From the NCBI GenBank assembly GCA_026985655.1, contig JALSQB010000137.1, positions 1 through 10,366 on the forward strand: 10,366 bases of DNA, read 5' to 3'. Positions 1 to 5,956 of this stretch are shown here, piece by piece. The position numbers were made by a program, and so were the translations under genes. The notes under the pieces are model-generated. The model saw only the letters and a list, made by a program, of their open reading frames with translations. It was not told the origin of the DNA and did no database searches. Within the stretch, counting starts at the first letter, position 1. Every line of letters starts with the position of its first letter. Source of the DNA: Campylobacteraceae bacterium (GTDB taxonomy: Bacteria; Campylobacterota; Campylobacteria; Campylobacterales; Sulfurovaceae).

Positions 1-1
1 T

Positions 2-49
2 TACGCTTTTGAAGCCAAAGAGCCTAGAGACATTGTTCAGTATAAATAG
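2..49 (+). CDS. C-terminal end of an unidentified gene (partial)
   Basis: The second reading frame is open from the window edge to a TAG at 47-49 and gives 15 residues ending in RDIVQYK. It is too short to assign. It is treated as a gene tail because it is followed by a promoter-like box and a gene with its own ribosome binding site. The frame could also be chance, since 15 open codons prove little. Confidence 0.4.
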   Translation, partial: YAFEAKEPRDIVQYK

Positions 50-51
50 AC

Positions 52-57
52 TATAAT
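52..57 (+). promoter_or_regulatory. -10 box for the small membrane protein gene
   Basis: A perfect TATAAT lies 30 bases before the start codon of the small gene at 87, just after the stop of the upstream frame. No -35 hexamer is visible, as is usual for Campylobacterota sigma-70 promoters. The predicted transcript start is near 63-65. Confidence 0.45.
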
Positions 58-86
58 AGACGACAAATTAACACAAAGGATTTATG

Positions 87-209
87 ATGCCAGCAGATAA
101 TATTATTCACTATATTCTTTATGGAGTCATCATTATAGGAACTATTTGGATTTTGAAATCACCTAAAGATGATGATGAAAAAGAGGATAAGCAAGAGGAT
201 AAAAAATAA
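87..209 (+). CDS. Small single-pass membrane protein, 40 residues
   Basis: The frame has two adjacent ATG codons (84 and 87) after an AAAGGA at 75-80. The second start gives the better 6-base spacing, so it is chosen; the first adds one Met. Residues of about 5-24 are hydrophobic (HYILYGVIIIGTIWIL) and form one membrane segment. The tail of about 17 residues is almost entirely Asp, Glu and Lys and should lie in the cytoplasm by the positive-inside rule, although its charges are mixed. A -10 box precedes it at 52-57, and a second one at 236-241 separates it from the ATPase downstream, so it may be transcribed alone. No family is recognised. Support comes from the ribosome binding site, the promoter and the sharply bipartite composition. 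Confidence 0.6.
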   Translation: MPADNIIHYILYGVIIIGTIWILKSPKDDDEKEDKQEDKK

Positions 210-235
210 ATTTTTATCTATTATACAAAATATGT

Positions 236-241
236 TATAAT
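236..241 (+). promoter_or_regulatory. -10 box for the AAA ATPase gene
   Basis: A perfect TATAAT lies 30 bases before the ATG at 271, in a T-rich stretch without a -35 box. An AAAGGA ribosome binding site at 257-262 follows. Confidence 0.5.
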
Positions 242-270
242 CTTTTCAATTGATTGAAAGGATTTAATGT

Positions 271-1449
271 ATGGAACGGCTCATTAAGTTATCTAATCTT
301 TATTTTTCTCTACCTACACCTAATTTTAAACGCTACCTTTTTTCTCAAATAGATTTTCAATCAAAATTGATTGGGATTTTAGGTCAAAGAGGTGTAGGAA
401 AGACCACGCTTATACGACAAATTGCACAGCAGTATGATTTATCTTCTTCAAAAATGCTTTACATTACAGCTGACAATATAAAAAAATCACTCTCCGATAT
501 TGCCATTGAATTTTCTGCCTTTGGGGGAGAACTATTGATTATTGATGAAATTCATAAAGCACCTAATTTTGCTTTAGAGTTAAAAACCATTTATGATTTT
601 GTAGAGATAAAAGTCATATTTTCAGGTTCTTCTGCCTTAGAATTAGAGAACTCAAAGGTTGATTTAAGCCGTAGAGCTTTATTTTATGAGTTGGGTTCAT
701 TGTCATTTAGAGAATTTTTAGCGATTAAATTTGACATAGCATTAGAAGTTTTTACCTTAGAAAATATTTTAGAAAATCATCAAGATATTGCTTTGTCCAT
801 AACCAAACAATTTAAACCTTTAGAGTATTTTTCTTATTACAAAACTTATGGAGCTTATCCCTTTTTTACAGAGGGTGAATTAGGGTACAATTTACGATTA
901 AATGAGATAATGAACATTATCTTAGACTCCGAAGTTGCCACCATTTACAATGTAGATAGCGACAAGATAAATACCATAAGAAAGCTTCTTCATCTACTTT
1001 GTTCCTCTGTTCCTATGGAGCTTAACATTCAAAATTTGGCTAAAAGTGCAGGGCTAAGTCGTAATACGCTCTATTCTTATTTGTATTATCTTAAAAAAGC
1101 TAATCTCATTGAGATTATTGGTGGGAACTTTAAAAACAAAAAATTGCTTAATAAACCTGATAAAATCTATTTGGACAACATAAACTTATATAATATTTTA
1201 TGTTCAGACCATAGCAGTGGTAGTTTAAGAGAGAGTTTTTTTGTTTCGCAAATAAAAGTCAATCACGATGTAAAATATTCAAATATTGGAGATTTTAAGA
1301 TAGATGATAGATATATTTTTGAAGTAGGTGGTAAAAATAAGAGTTTTAAACAGATAAAAAATATAGAAAACTCTTTTGTAGTGGCTGATGATATGGAAGT
1401 TGGCTTTGGAAATAAGATTCCTCTTTGGTTGTTTGGGTTGAGTTATTGA
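271..1449 (+). CDS. Stand-alone AAA ATPase, AAA_14/DUF4143 type
   Basis: This 392-residue protein has the order typical of AAA_14/DUF4143 ATPases. A Walker A motif, GQRGVGKTT, is at residues 38-46. Walker B, LLIIDEIH, is at 88-95. A sensor-like SGSSALEL is at 118-125. A winged-helix-like stretch spans about 253-282 (LAKSAGLSRNTLYSYLYYLKKA). The C-terminus carries D341 and the EVGGK motif at 351-355, placed as in the PD-(D/E)XK-like fold reported for the DUF4143 C-terminal domain. Its cellular role is unknown. Members are widespread, patchily distributed and often treated as mobile or defence-associated, but no partner gene is visible here. It has its own promoter and sits just before the ffh cluster without being part of it. 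An earlier ATG at 266 is out of frame and stops after six codons, so 271 is the start. Family assignment is secure; function is not. Confidence 0.88.
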   Translation: MERLIKLSNLYFSLPTPNFKRYLFSQIDFQSKLIGILGQRGVGKTTLIRQIAQQYDLSSSKMLYITADNIKKSLSDIAIEFSAFGGELLIIDEIHKAPNFALELKTIYDFVEIKVIFSGSSALELENSKVDLSRRALFYELGSLSFREFLAIKFDIALEVFTLENILENHQDIALSITKQFKPLEYFSYYKTYGAYPFFTEGELGYNLRLNEIMNIILDSEVATIYNVDSDKINTIRKLLHLLCSSVPMELNIQNLAKSAGLSRNTLYSYLYYLKKANLIEIIGGNFKNKKLLNKPDKIYLDNINLYNILCSDHSSGSLRESFFVSQIKVNHDVKYSNIGDFKIDDRYIFEVGGKNKSFKQIKNIENSFVVADDMEVGFGNKIPLWLFGLSY

Positions 1450-1490
1450 TTTAAATAATTTTAAATTTAGGTCTTTCCCAAATTTTAAGA

Positions 1491-1528
1491 GATAAACTCT
1501 TGGAGTTTGACTTGGAGAGTTCTTTATC
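1491..1528 (+). repeat. Imperfect inverted repeat between the ATPase gene and ffh
   Basis: AACTCT at 1495-1500 pairs with AGAGTT at 1516-1521. Outside it, GATA at 1491-1494 pairs with TATC at 1525-1528 across a three-base bulge. AAACTC (1494-1499) can instead pair with GAGTTT (1503-1508) as a short hairpin. Only a short T-run follows, so it could be a weak terminator of the ATPase gene. It lies directly upstream of the ffh promoter. Confidence 0.3.
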
Positions 1529-1551
1529 TTTAGCCTTTAATCCTATTTTGC

Positions 1552-1557
1552 TATAAT
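1552..1557 (+). promoter_or_regulatory. -10 box of the ffh promoter
   Basis: TATAAT preceded by TTTTGC lies 33 bases before the ffh ATG. Upstream T-runs recur at roughly helical spacing, as seen in Campylobacter and Helicobacter promoters. There is no -35 box at the correct distance. The leader would be about 27 bases. Confidence 0.55.
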
Positions 1558-1590
1558 CACGTTAATAATTTAATAAAATAAAGAGAAAAT

Positions 1591-2931
1591 ATGTTTGATA
1601 CCCTAACCGACAGTTTTAAAGGTGCGATTGATAAAATTCGTTTTTACGATGATGATAAAGCCCTTAAAAAAGCACTTGTAGAACTTAAAAAATCTTTGCT
1701 TAAAGCCGATGTTCACCATAAAGTTGTGAAAGAACTTTTGACTAATGTTGAAAAAGAGGTCAAGGGAAATGTGGGAAAAGAGAGCTTTTTAAAAGCCTTG
1801 CAAGATGATTTAACACGTATTTTGACAGCTAAGGGAAACCAAGGGTTTGTCTTTGCGTCTAAGCCACCAACAGTGGTTTTAATGATTGGGCTTCAAGGTT
1901 CGGGTAAAACAACGACTACGGGTAAATTGGCTTACTTTTTAAAAGAGCAGAAAAAGAAAAAAGTTTTAATTGCAGCTGCCGATTTACAACGTTTGGCTGC
2001 TGTGGAGCAACTGAAACAAATTTGTGAGCAGATTGATGTGACTTTGGTTGCTGATGAGAAAAAAACACCTCAAGAGATAGTCAAAGAGGCGTTAGCCAAA
2101 GGTGAAAAAGAGCTTTACGATGTGGTCTTAATTGATACTGCTGGACGTTTGGCCATTGATGATGAGCTAATGGAAGAGTTGGCTTCAGTACAAAAAATCG
2201 CCCAACCCGATGAGCTTTTTTATGTGGCAGATGCCATGACAGGTATGGACGCAGTTCGTACGGCTCAAACTTTTAAAGAGAAAATTGGGATTACAGGGGT
2301 AGTTTTAAGTAAATTTGATGGAGACTCCAAAGGGGGAGTTGCTATGGGTATTGCCCATCAAGTGGGTGTTCCATTACGTTTCATTGGGGCAGGGGAGAAG
2401 ATGCCTGACCTTGAACAGTTTATTCCTGAACGTGTGGTTTCTCGTCTTATGGGGGCTGGAGATTTAGAATCTTTGGCTGAAAGAACGGCGAACATTATTG
2501 ATGAAAAACAAGCCAAACAACTCTCTAAAAAGATTAAAAAAGGGAAGTTTAACTTTAATGACTTTTTAGAGCAGATGGAGTCGATGAAAAAATTGGGTTC
2601 CATGAAATCTATTATGGGCATGATTCCAGGTATGGGTGCAATGGCAAAACAGATTGGAGATATGGATTTAGAGAACTCTGAAGAGATGAAGCAGATAAGA
2701 GCTTTAATCTCCTCGATGACCCCTAAAGAGCGTGAAAATCCAGAGTTGTTAAACAATACACGGAAAAGAAGACTCGCCGCTGGTGCTGGAATGTCTCAAA
2801 TGCATGTAAATCGTGTTTTAAAGCAGTTTAAAAATGCAGGGAAAATGGCAAAACAGCTCTCTGGAAAAGGGGGCATGAAACAGATGCAAGATATGATGAA
2901 ACAAGCACAAGGTGGGGGAATTCCACGATAG
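1591..2931 (+). CDS. ffh: Signal recognition particle GTPase Ffh (SRP54)
   Basis: Ffh binds 4.5S RNA and signal sequences of nascent membrane proteins, and delivers ribosomes to FtsY. The 446 residues match the bacterial length. The helical N domain spans 1-88. The G domain begins with the P-loop GLQGSGKTT at 100-108, then DLQRLAAVEQL at 131-141, DTAGRL at 182-187, SKFDGDSKGG at 240-249 and GAGEK at 266-270. The methionine-rich M domain runs from about 296 to the end and contains the RNA-binding helix-turn-helix (RKRRLAAGAG ... VNRVLKQF, 391-413) and a Gly/Met-rich tail. Two motifs differ from the E. coli form: DLQRLAA instead of DxxRPAA, and SKFDG instead of TKxDG. These are probably lineage traits. 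The ribosome binding site (AAAGAGA) is weak. The gene has its own promoter and heads the ribosomal cluster. Confidence 0.97.
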   Translation: MFDTLTDSFKGAIDKIRFYDDDKALKKALVELKKSLLKADVHHKVVKELLTNVEKEVKGNVGKESFLKALQDDLTRILTAKGNQGFVFASKPPTVVLMIGLQGSGKTTTTGKLAYFLKEQKKKKVLIAAADLQRLAAVEQLKQICEQIDVTLVADEKKTPQEIVKEALAKGEKELYDVVLIDTAGRLAIDDELMEELASVQKIAQPDELFYVADAMTGMDAVRTAQTFKEKIGITGVVLSKFDGDSKGGVAMGIAHQVGVPLRFIGAGEKMPDLEQFIPERVVSRLMGAGDLESLAERTANIIDEKQAKQLSKKIKKGKFNFNDFLEQMESMKKLGSMKSIMGMIPGMGAMAKQIGDMDLENSEEMKQIRALISSMTPKERENPELLNNTRKRRLAAGAGMSQMHVNRVLKQFKNAGKMAKQLSGKGGMKQMQDMMKQAQGGGIPR

Positions 2932-2944
2932 TGCTTATTTCAAG

Positions 2945-2971
2945 TTTTATCTAATGAAACATTAGGTAAAA
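2945..2971 (+). terminator. 12-bp hairpin after ffh, possible terminator or attenuator
   Basis: TTTTATCTAATG at 2945-2956 pairs over its full length (one G-T pair) with CATTAGGTAAAA at 2960-2971 around an AAA loop. It starts 13 bases after the ffh stop. A T-run occurs only 6 bases later (2977-2981), so termination may be partial or this may be a 3' stabilising hairpin. Its right arm overlaps a candidate -10 box. Confidence 0.4.
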
Positions 2972-2972
2972 T
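2967..2972 (+). promoter_or_regulatory. Candidate -10 box for the rpsP operon
   Basis: TAAAAT, followed by TC, lies 154 bases before the rpsP ATG. Transcription would start near 2979 and give a leader of about 147 bases containing the structured element at 2989-3099. The same TAAAATTC octamer recurs before rpsP (3108) and before the transpeptidase-like gene (7828). Promoter activity is inferred from the box alone. Confidence 0.35.
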
Positions 2973-2988
2973 TCGCTTTTTATAGCGT

Positions 2989-3099
2989 TGATGAGTGTTC
3001 TCTCATTAAGAACAGTTGTCAGTGCTACTATGGTAGTTGTTTTCAGCAGACAACTCACGTGAGCAATCACGTTTTGGATTAGTTACCCACTTGCTGAAA
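2989..3099 (+). ncRNA. Predicted pseudoknotted cis-regulatory leader of the rpsP operon
   Basis: No coding frame covers this stretch, yet it is unusually rich in pairing. AGTTGTC (3014-3020) pairs with GACAACT (3049-3055). TTTCAGCA (3041-3048), which lies inside that loop, pairs with TGCTGAAA (3092-3099) outside it. Together they form an H-type pseudoknot with no base between the helices. The first loop holds a CTAC-TATG-GTAG hairpin (3025-3036). The third loop holds ACGTGA-GCAA-TCACGT (3057-3072), a 6-bp stem with a GNRA tetraloop. Upstream, TGTTCT/AGAACA (2996-3014) and TGATGAG/CTCATTA (2989-3008) compete. The last helix ends 16 bases before the AAGGA site of rpsP (3116-3120). By analogy with known ribosomal-protein leaders (S15, S4), it may control rpsP translation. 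It is not the 4.5S RNA, whose GGAAG...AGC loop signature is absent. The pairings were found by eye, without an energy calculation or alignment. Confidence 0.5.
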
Positions 3100-3125
3100 T
3101 ATTATAGTAAAATTCAAGGATAGAT

Positions 3126-3353
3126 ATGACAACAATTAGACTTACAAGAATGGGTAGAAAAAAAATGCCATTTTACAGAATCGTAGTAACAGACAGCAGA
3201 AAAAGAAGAGATGGTGGTTGGATTGAATCAATTGGTCACTACAATCCAATGATTAAAGAAGATAACTTAACTGTTGATTCTGAAAGATTGGATTACTGGA
3301 TTGGTGTTGGTGCTCAAATGAGTGACAGAGTTAAAAAAATCACAGGTAAATAG
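3126..3353 (+). CDS. rpsP: 30S ribosomal protein S16
   Basis: S16 is a small-subunit protein that binds 16S rRNA early in assembly. The family signature is clear: IRLTRMGRKKMPFYRIVV at residues 4-21, followed by DSR at 23-25, RDG at 28-30 and IESIGHYNP at 33-41. At 75 residues it is the short form without a C-terminal extension. The ATG follows AAGGA at 3116-3120 with a 5-base gap. It is the first gene of the rpsP-khpA-rimM-trmD-rplS operon and is preceded by the predicted structured leader. The KH gene starts 5 bases after its stop. Confidence 0.97.
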   Translation: MTTIRLTRMGRKKMPFYRIVVTDSRKRRDGGWIESIGHYNPMIKEDNLTVDSERLDYWIGVGAQMSDRVKKITGK

Positions 3354-3358
3354 TCAGT

Positions 3359-3598
3359 ATGGTTACAGATTTCGTTGCTGAATATGCCAAATTGTTAGTG
3401 AGTCACCCAGAAGATATTGCCGTTTCGGTAAAAAACTTGGAAGAGAACTACAATGAAATTACCATCGTTGCCAATTCGGATGATGTTGGTAAACTTATTG
3501 GTAAAGAGGGACGAATGATTAACTCAATTAAGACGGTTATCTCTGGTTGTAAAGCCAAAGGTGGTTCTAACTACCGTGTTAATGTTGAAGCAAAATAG
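3359..3598 (+). CDS. khpA: KH-domain RNA-binding protein KhpA
   Basis: This 79-residue protein is a single type II KH domain. The RNA-contacting GxxG loop is GKEG at residues 48-51, within VGKLIGKEGRMINSIKTV. The length and position between rpsP and rimM match KhpA (formerly YlqC), a small RNA chaperone known in Gram-positive bacteria to pair with KhpB. Its RNA targets in Campylobacterota are not known to me. No convincing Shine-Dalgarno site precedes the ATG, which lies 5 bases after the rpsP stop, so translation is probably coupled to rpsP. Confidence 0.93.
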   Translation: MVTDFVAEYAKLLVSHPEDIAVSVKNLEENYNEITIVANSDDVGKLIGKEGRMINSIKTVISGCKAKGGSNYRVNVEAK

Positions 3599-3603
3599 TT
3601 TTA

Positions 3604-4134
3604 ATGTCAGATAAAAAACGTTTTTTTATTGCCCAAGTAGGGAAAACCCATGGGCTATATGGTGACTTAAAACTCCATATACATACTGATTTTCCAGAAC
3701 AGTTTCAAGAGGGTTATACTTTTGAAACTTCATCAGGACAGTTAGAGATTTTAAAAATCAATCTTGAGCGTGGGATTGTCTGTTTTAAAGGGTATGAAGG
3801 AATTGATTATGCTAAAAAGCTAACCAATACTAAGATTTATGCCTCTTTAGAAGAGACCAAAGAACGATGTAAACTAAAAGAGGGTGAACACTTTTGGTTT
3901 GAGATTGAGCGTTGTGATGTTGAAGAAGATGGCGTGAAGCTTGGTAAAATTTCGGAGATGCAACGTTTGGCTGAAGTGAACTATATGTTCATTGAGACAG
4001 ATGAAGCTTTGGTCAAAGAGGGTTTTGCAAGTACATTTTTAGTGCCATATATTGAGAGATATGTGCTTAAAACTGATGTTGAGAAACAATTGGTTCTAAC
4101 TAAAGATGCTAAAGAAATTTTAGAAGCCTCGTAG
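3604..4134 (+). CDS. rimM: Ribosome maturation factor RimM
   Basis: RimM assists maturation of the 30S head and binds S19. At 176 residues it has the usual length. The N-terminal RimM beta-barrel starts with the family motif VGKTHGLYGDLKL at residues 12-24. The C-terminal PRC-barrel half spans about 95-176 and includes the hallmark FLVPYIERYV at 145-154. The ATG is 5 bases after the khpA stop and has no clear ribosome binding site, so coupling is likely. Its place between khpA and trmD is the conserved order, and it is co-transcribed with S16 and L19. Confidence 0.95.
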   Translation: MSDKKRFFIAQVGKTHGLYGDLKLHIHTDFPEQFQEGYTFETSSGQLEILKINLERGIVCFKGYEGIDYAKKLTNTKIYASLEETKERCKLKEGEHFWFEIERCDVEEDGVKLGKISEMQRLAEVNYMFIETDEALVKEGFASTFLVPYIERYVLKTDVEKQLVLTKDAKEILEAS

Positions 4135-4140
4135 ATTTTG

Positions 4141-4821
4141 ATGAAATTTAGTTTTATGACACTTTTCCCTCAAATTGTTGAGGGCTATTTTTCTGATTCT
4201 ATTTTGTCTAGGGCAATAGAATCTAAGTTAATGTCGGTTGATTTTTATAATCCTCGTGATTATACTAATAACAAACATATGAAAGTAGATGAACCCATCA
4301 TAGGAGGAGGAGCAGGAATGTTAATGACCCCTCAGCCTCTTTTTGACACAATTAAGGCAATTAGAGAGAAATCCTCTGAAGCCTATGTGATTGTGGCAAC
4401 CCCTGTGGGAAAACCTTTTAAACAAAATGATGCAAAACGATTGGCTTCAAAAGAGCATATTGTTTTTGTATCGGGGCGTTATGAAGGTTTAGATGAACGT
4501 TTTATTGAAGAAGCAGATGAACTATTTTCTGTTGGAGATTTCATTTTAACAGGAGGCGAATTGCCTTCGTTAATGATGTGTGATGCGATTGCTAGAAATG
4601 TAGAAGGTGTTTTGGGAAATTCAGACTCTTTAAGTGTTGAGAGTTTTGAAGAGAATTTACTTGAAGCCCCTTCTTTTTCTAAGCCAAAAGTCTATAATGA
4701 TATTGGAGTTCCTCAAGAGTTTTTAAAGGGAAATCACGGTAAAATTTCGGACTTAAAAAGTGCTATGGCTAAATGTAAAACAAAATACTTTAGACCAGCT
4801 ATGCACCAAAAGCTCAAATGA
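4141..4821 (+). CDS. trmD: tRNA (guanine-37-N1)-methyltransferase TrmD
   Basis: TrmD transfers a methyl group from S-adenosylmethionine to N1 of G37 in tRNAs reading CNN and some other codons, which prevents +1 frameshifting. This SPOUT protein has 226 residues. The N-terminus is MKFSFMTLFP. IIGGGAGMLM is at 53-62. The knotted SAM site includes SGRYEGLDERF (111-121) and SVGDFILTGGELP (130-142). ARNVEGVLGN (151-160) retains the conserved arginine. The catalytic-loop motif normally written DSF reads ESF (167-169), so Glu replaces the conserved Asp. The C-terminal domain is shorter than in E. coli (255 residues), as in Helicobacter. A TTG at 4138 would add one residue; the ATG at 4141 agrees with the family start. 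The rimM stop is 6 bases upstream. Confidence 0.96.
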   Translation: MKFSFMTLFPQIVEGYFSDSILSRAIESKLMSVDFYNPRDYTNNKHMKVDEPIIGGGAGMLMTPQPLFDTIKAIREKSSEAYVIVATPVGKPFKQNDAKRLASKEHIVFVSGRYEGLDERFIEEADELFSVGDFILTGGELPSLMMCDAIARNVEGVLGNSDSLSVESFEENLLEAPSFSKPKVYNDIGVPQEFLKGNHGKISDLKSAMAKCKTKYFRPAMHQKLK

Positions 4822-4845
4822 GCAATGAATTTATAAGGTAAAATG

Positions 4846-5205
4846 ATGAGAAATAAATATATTGAAAGCTTTGAACAAGCACAATTAGAAAACAAATCTG
4901 TTCCAGAATTTAGAGCAGGAGATACAGTAAGAATTCACGTAAACATTAAAGAGGGTGAAAAAACAAGAGTTCAAGTTTTTGAAGGTCTTTGTATTGCACT
5001 TAGAGGTCAAGGTACAGGACGTACAATGATGATTAGAAAAATTGGGGCTAACTCTGTTGGTGTTGAAAGAATTTTCCCAATTTACTCTGACTCAATTGAA
5101 CAAATTGAAGTACTTAGACGTGGTAGAGTTAGACGTGCTAAACTTTTCTACCTTAGAGCATTAAAAGGTAAAAAAGCTAGAATTAAAGAGCTTAGAAGAA
5201 AATAA
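4846..5205 (+). CDS. rplS: 50S ribosomal protein L19
   Basis: L19 sits at the 30S-50S interface. The 119 residues match the family: YIESFEQAQL near the start, FRAGDTVRIHVNIKEGEKTR (residues 22-41), VQVFEGLCIALRGQGTGRT (42-60), and the basic end RRGRVRRAKLFYLRALKGKKARIKE. ATG codons occur at 4843 and 4846. The second is preferred because it lies 7 bases after AAGG (4835-4838) and gives the MRNKYI start seen in relatives; the other adds one Met. It is the last gene of the operon and is followed directly by a strong terminator. Confidence 0.96.
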   Translation: MRNKYIESFEQAQLENKSVPEFRAGDTVRIHVNIKEGEKTRVQVFEGLCIALRGQGTGRTMMIRKIGANSVGVERIFPIYSDSIEQIEVLRRGRVRRAKLFYLRALKGKKARIKELRRK

Positions 5206-5228
5206 TCTTCTCTTTTCTCAAACTCCTT

Positions 5229-5260
5229 ATGAGAGGTTTCAACCTCTCATTCCTCTTTTT
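5229..5260 (+). terminator. Rho-independent terminator of the ribosomal operon
   Basis: ATGAGAGGTT (5229-5238) is perfectly complementary to AACCTCTCAT (5241-5250), which gives an 8-10 bp stem with a small loop. It is followed by TCC and then CTTTTT (5255-5260). It begins 23 bases after the rplS stop. Confidence 0.88.
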
Positions 5261-5293
5261 AACTTCCACATGATTACATTTACAATTTTTTGT

Positions 5294-5299
5294 TATAAT
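5294..5299 (+). promoter_or_regulatory. -10 box for the membrane protein/exonuclease operon
   Basis: TATAAT after TTTTTTGT lies 33 bases before the GTG at 5327. The ribosome binding site AAGGA is at 5316-5320. No -35 box is visible. Confidence 0.6.
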
Positions 5300-5326
5300 T
5301 CCTCTATTAATTTATAAGGATTTTTA

Positions 5327-5956
5327 GTGAATTTTTTAGAAAAAATTTTTGGGCGTTTACTCCTAGTTTTACAGTTTATATTAGTCTTTCTTTTTATACT
5401 TTTTGAAGAGATAATTTGGGAAGGTATTGCTAAACCTATTTATGAGAAGATTGAATCTTTACATATTACTAAAAAGCTTGAAGAAAAAATTCAACATACC
5501 TCACGTTATATTATTTTAGCTGTTTTTACTACTTTACTTTTAGGGGTTGAAGGAGCAGGAATTTTGGCAGGAATCTTGTTTATGCAAGGTCATATTCTTT
5601 TTGGTTTGATGCTTTATATTTTTAAAATACCTATTGCTGCTTTTGTCTTTTGGTTGTTCAAAGCCTCTAAAGAAAAACTACTTAGTTTTGCTTGGTTTGC
5701 TTGGTCTTATGAAAAAGTGATGCTTGGATTTGAGTGGTTAAAAGAACGAGAATCATACAAAGAGGTGATGGCTTATATGGCGACCATTAAAGCCACAATA
5801 AAAGCCAAATGGAAATCATTTAAAGAGAAATATTTTAAAGAAGAGGGTGGCTTTATGAAAGAGCTGAAAGCATTTTATGCTTATGTGAAAAATTTTAAGA
5901 AAAATATGAAAACTAAAGAAGAAGCAAAAACTAAAGAAGAAGTGAAAAATGACTAA
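5327..5956 (+). CDS. Membrane protein with three predicted segments and a basic tail
   Basis: The family of this 209-residue protein is not recognised. It starts with GTG, 6 bases after AAGGA at 5316-5320. Hydrophobic segments cover about residues 10-30, 61-87 and 89-112. The first two are linked by a charged amphipathic stretch (31-60), and the end of the second is Gly-rich (GVEGAGILAGILF). Residues 125-209 are a Lys- and aromatic-rich helical tail that closes with a short repeat (KTKEEAKTKEEVK), likely cytoplasmic. The stop overlaps the start of the exonuclease gene by 8 bases, so the two are co-translated. The overlap suggests coordinated expression but does not show a shared function. Confidence 0.85.
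   Translation: MNFLEKIFGRLLLVLQFILVFLFILFEEIIWEGIAKPIYEKIESLHITKKLEEKIQHTSRYIILAVFTTLLLGVEGAGILAGILFMQGHILFGLMLYIFKIPIAAFVFWLFKASKEKLLSFAWFAWSYEKVMLGFEWLKERESYKEVMAYMATIKATIKAKWKSFKEKYFKEEGGFMKELKAFYAYVKNFKKNMKTKEEAKTKEEVKND

Noticed and set aside
266..286. Earlier ATG at 266 before the AAA ATPase
   Set aside because: It is out of frame and meets a stop after six codons; 271 opens the full protein.
2358..2756. 132-codon open frame on the minus strand inside ffh
   Set aside because: It is fully antisense to a strongly conserved gene, its translation resembles no family, and it has no ribosome binding site or promoter context.
3103..3113. TATAGT/TAAAAT as the main rpsP promoter
   Set aside because: A start about 7 bases further on would put the transcript end inside the ribosome binding site at 3116-3120. 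It could only be a minor or spurious site.
2932..3125. 4.5S (SRP) RNA gene next to ffh
   Set aside because: The location is suggestive, but the conserved SRP loop signature (GGAAG with a facing AGCA) and one long hairpin are missing; the pairings form a pseudoknot instead.
4138..4140. TTG as the trmD start
   Set aside because: It would add one Met before the ATG at 4141, which matches the usual family N-terminus.
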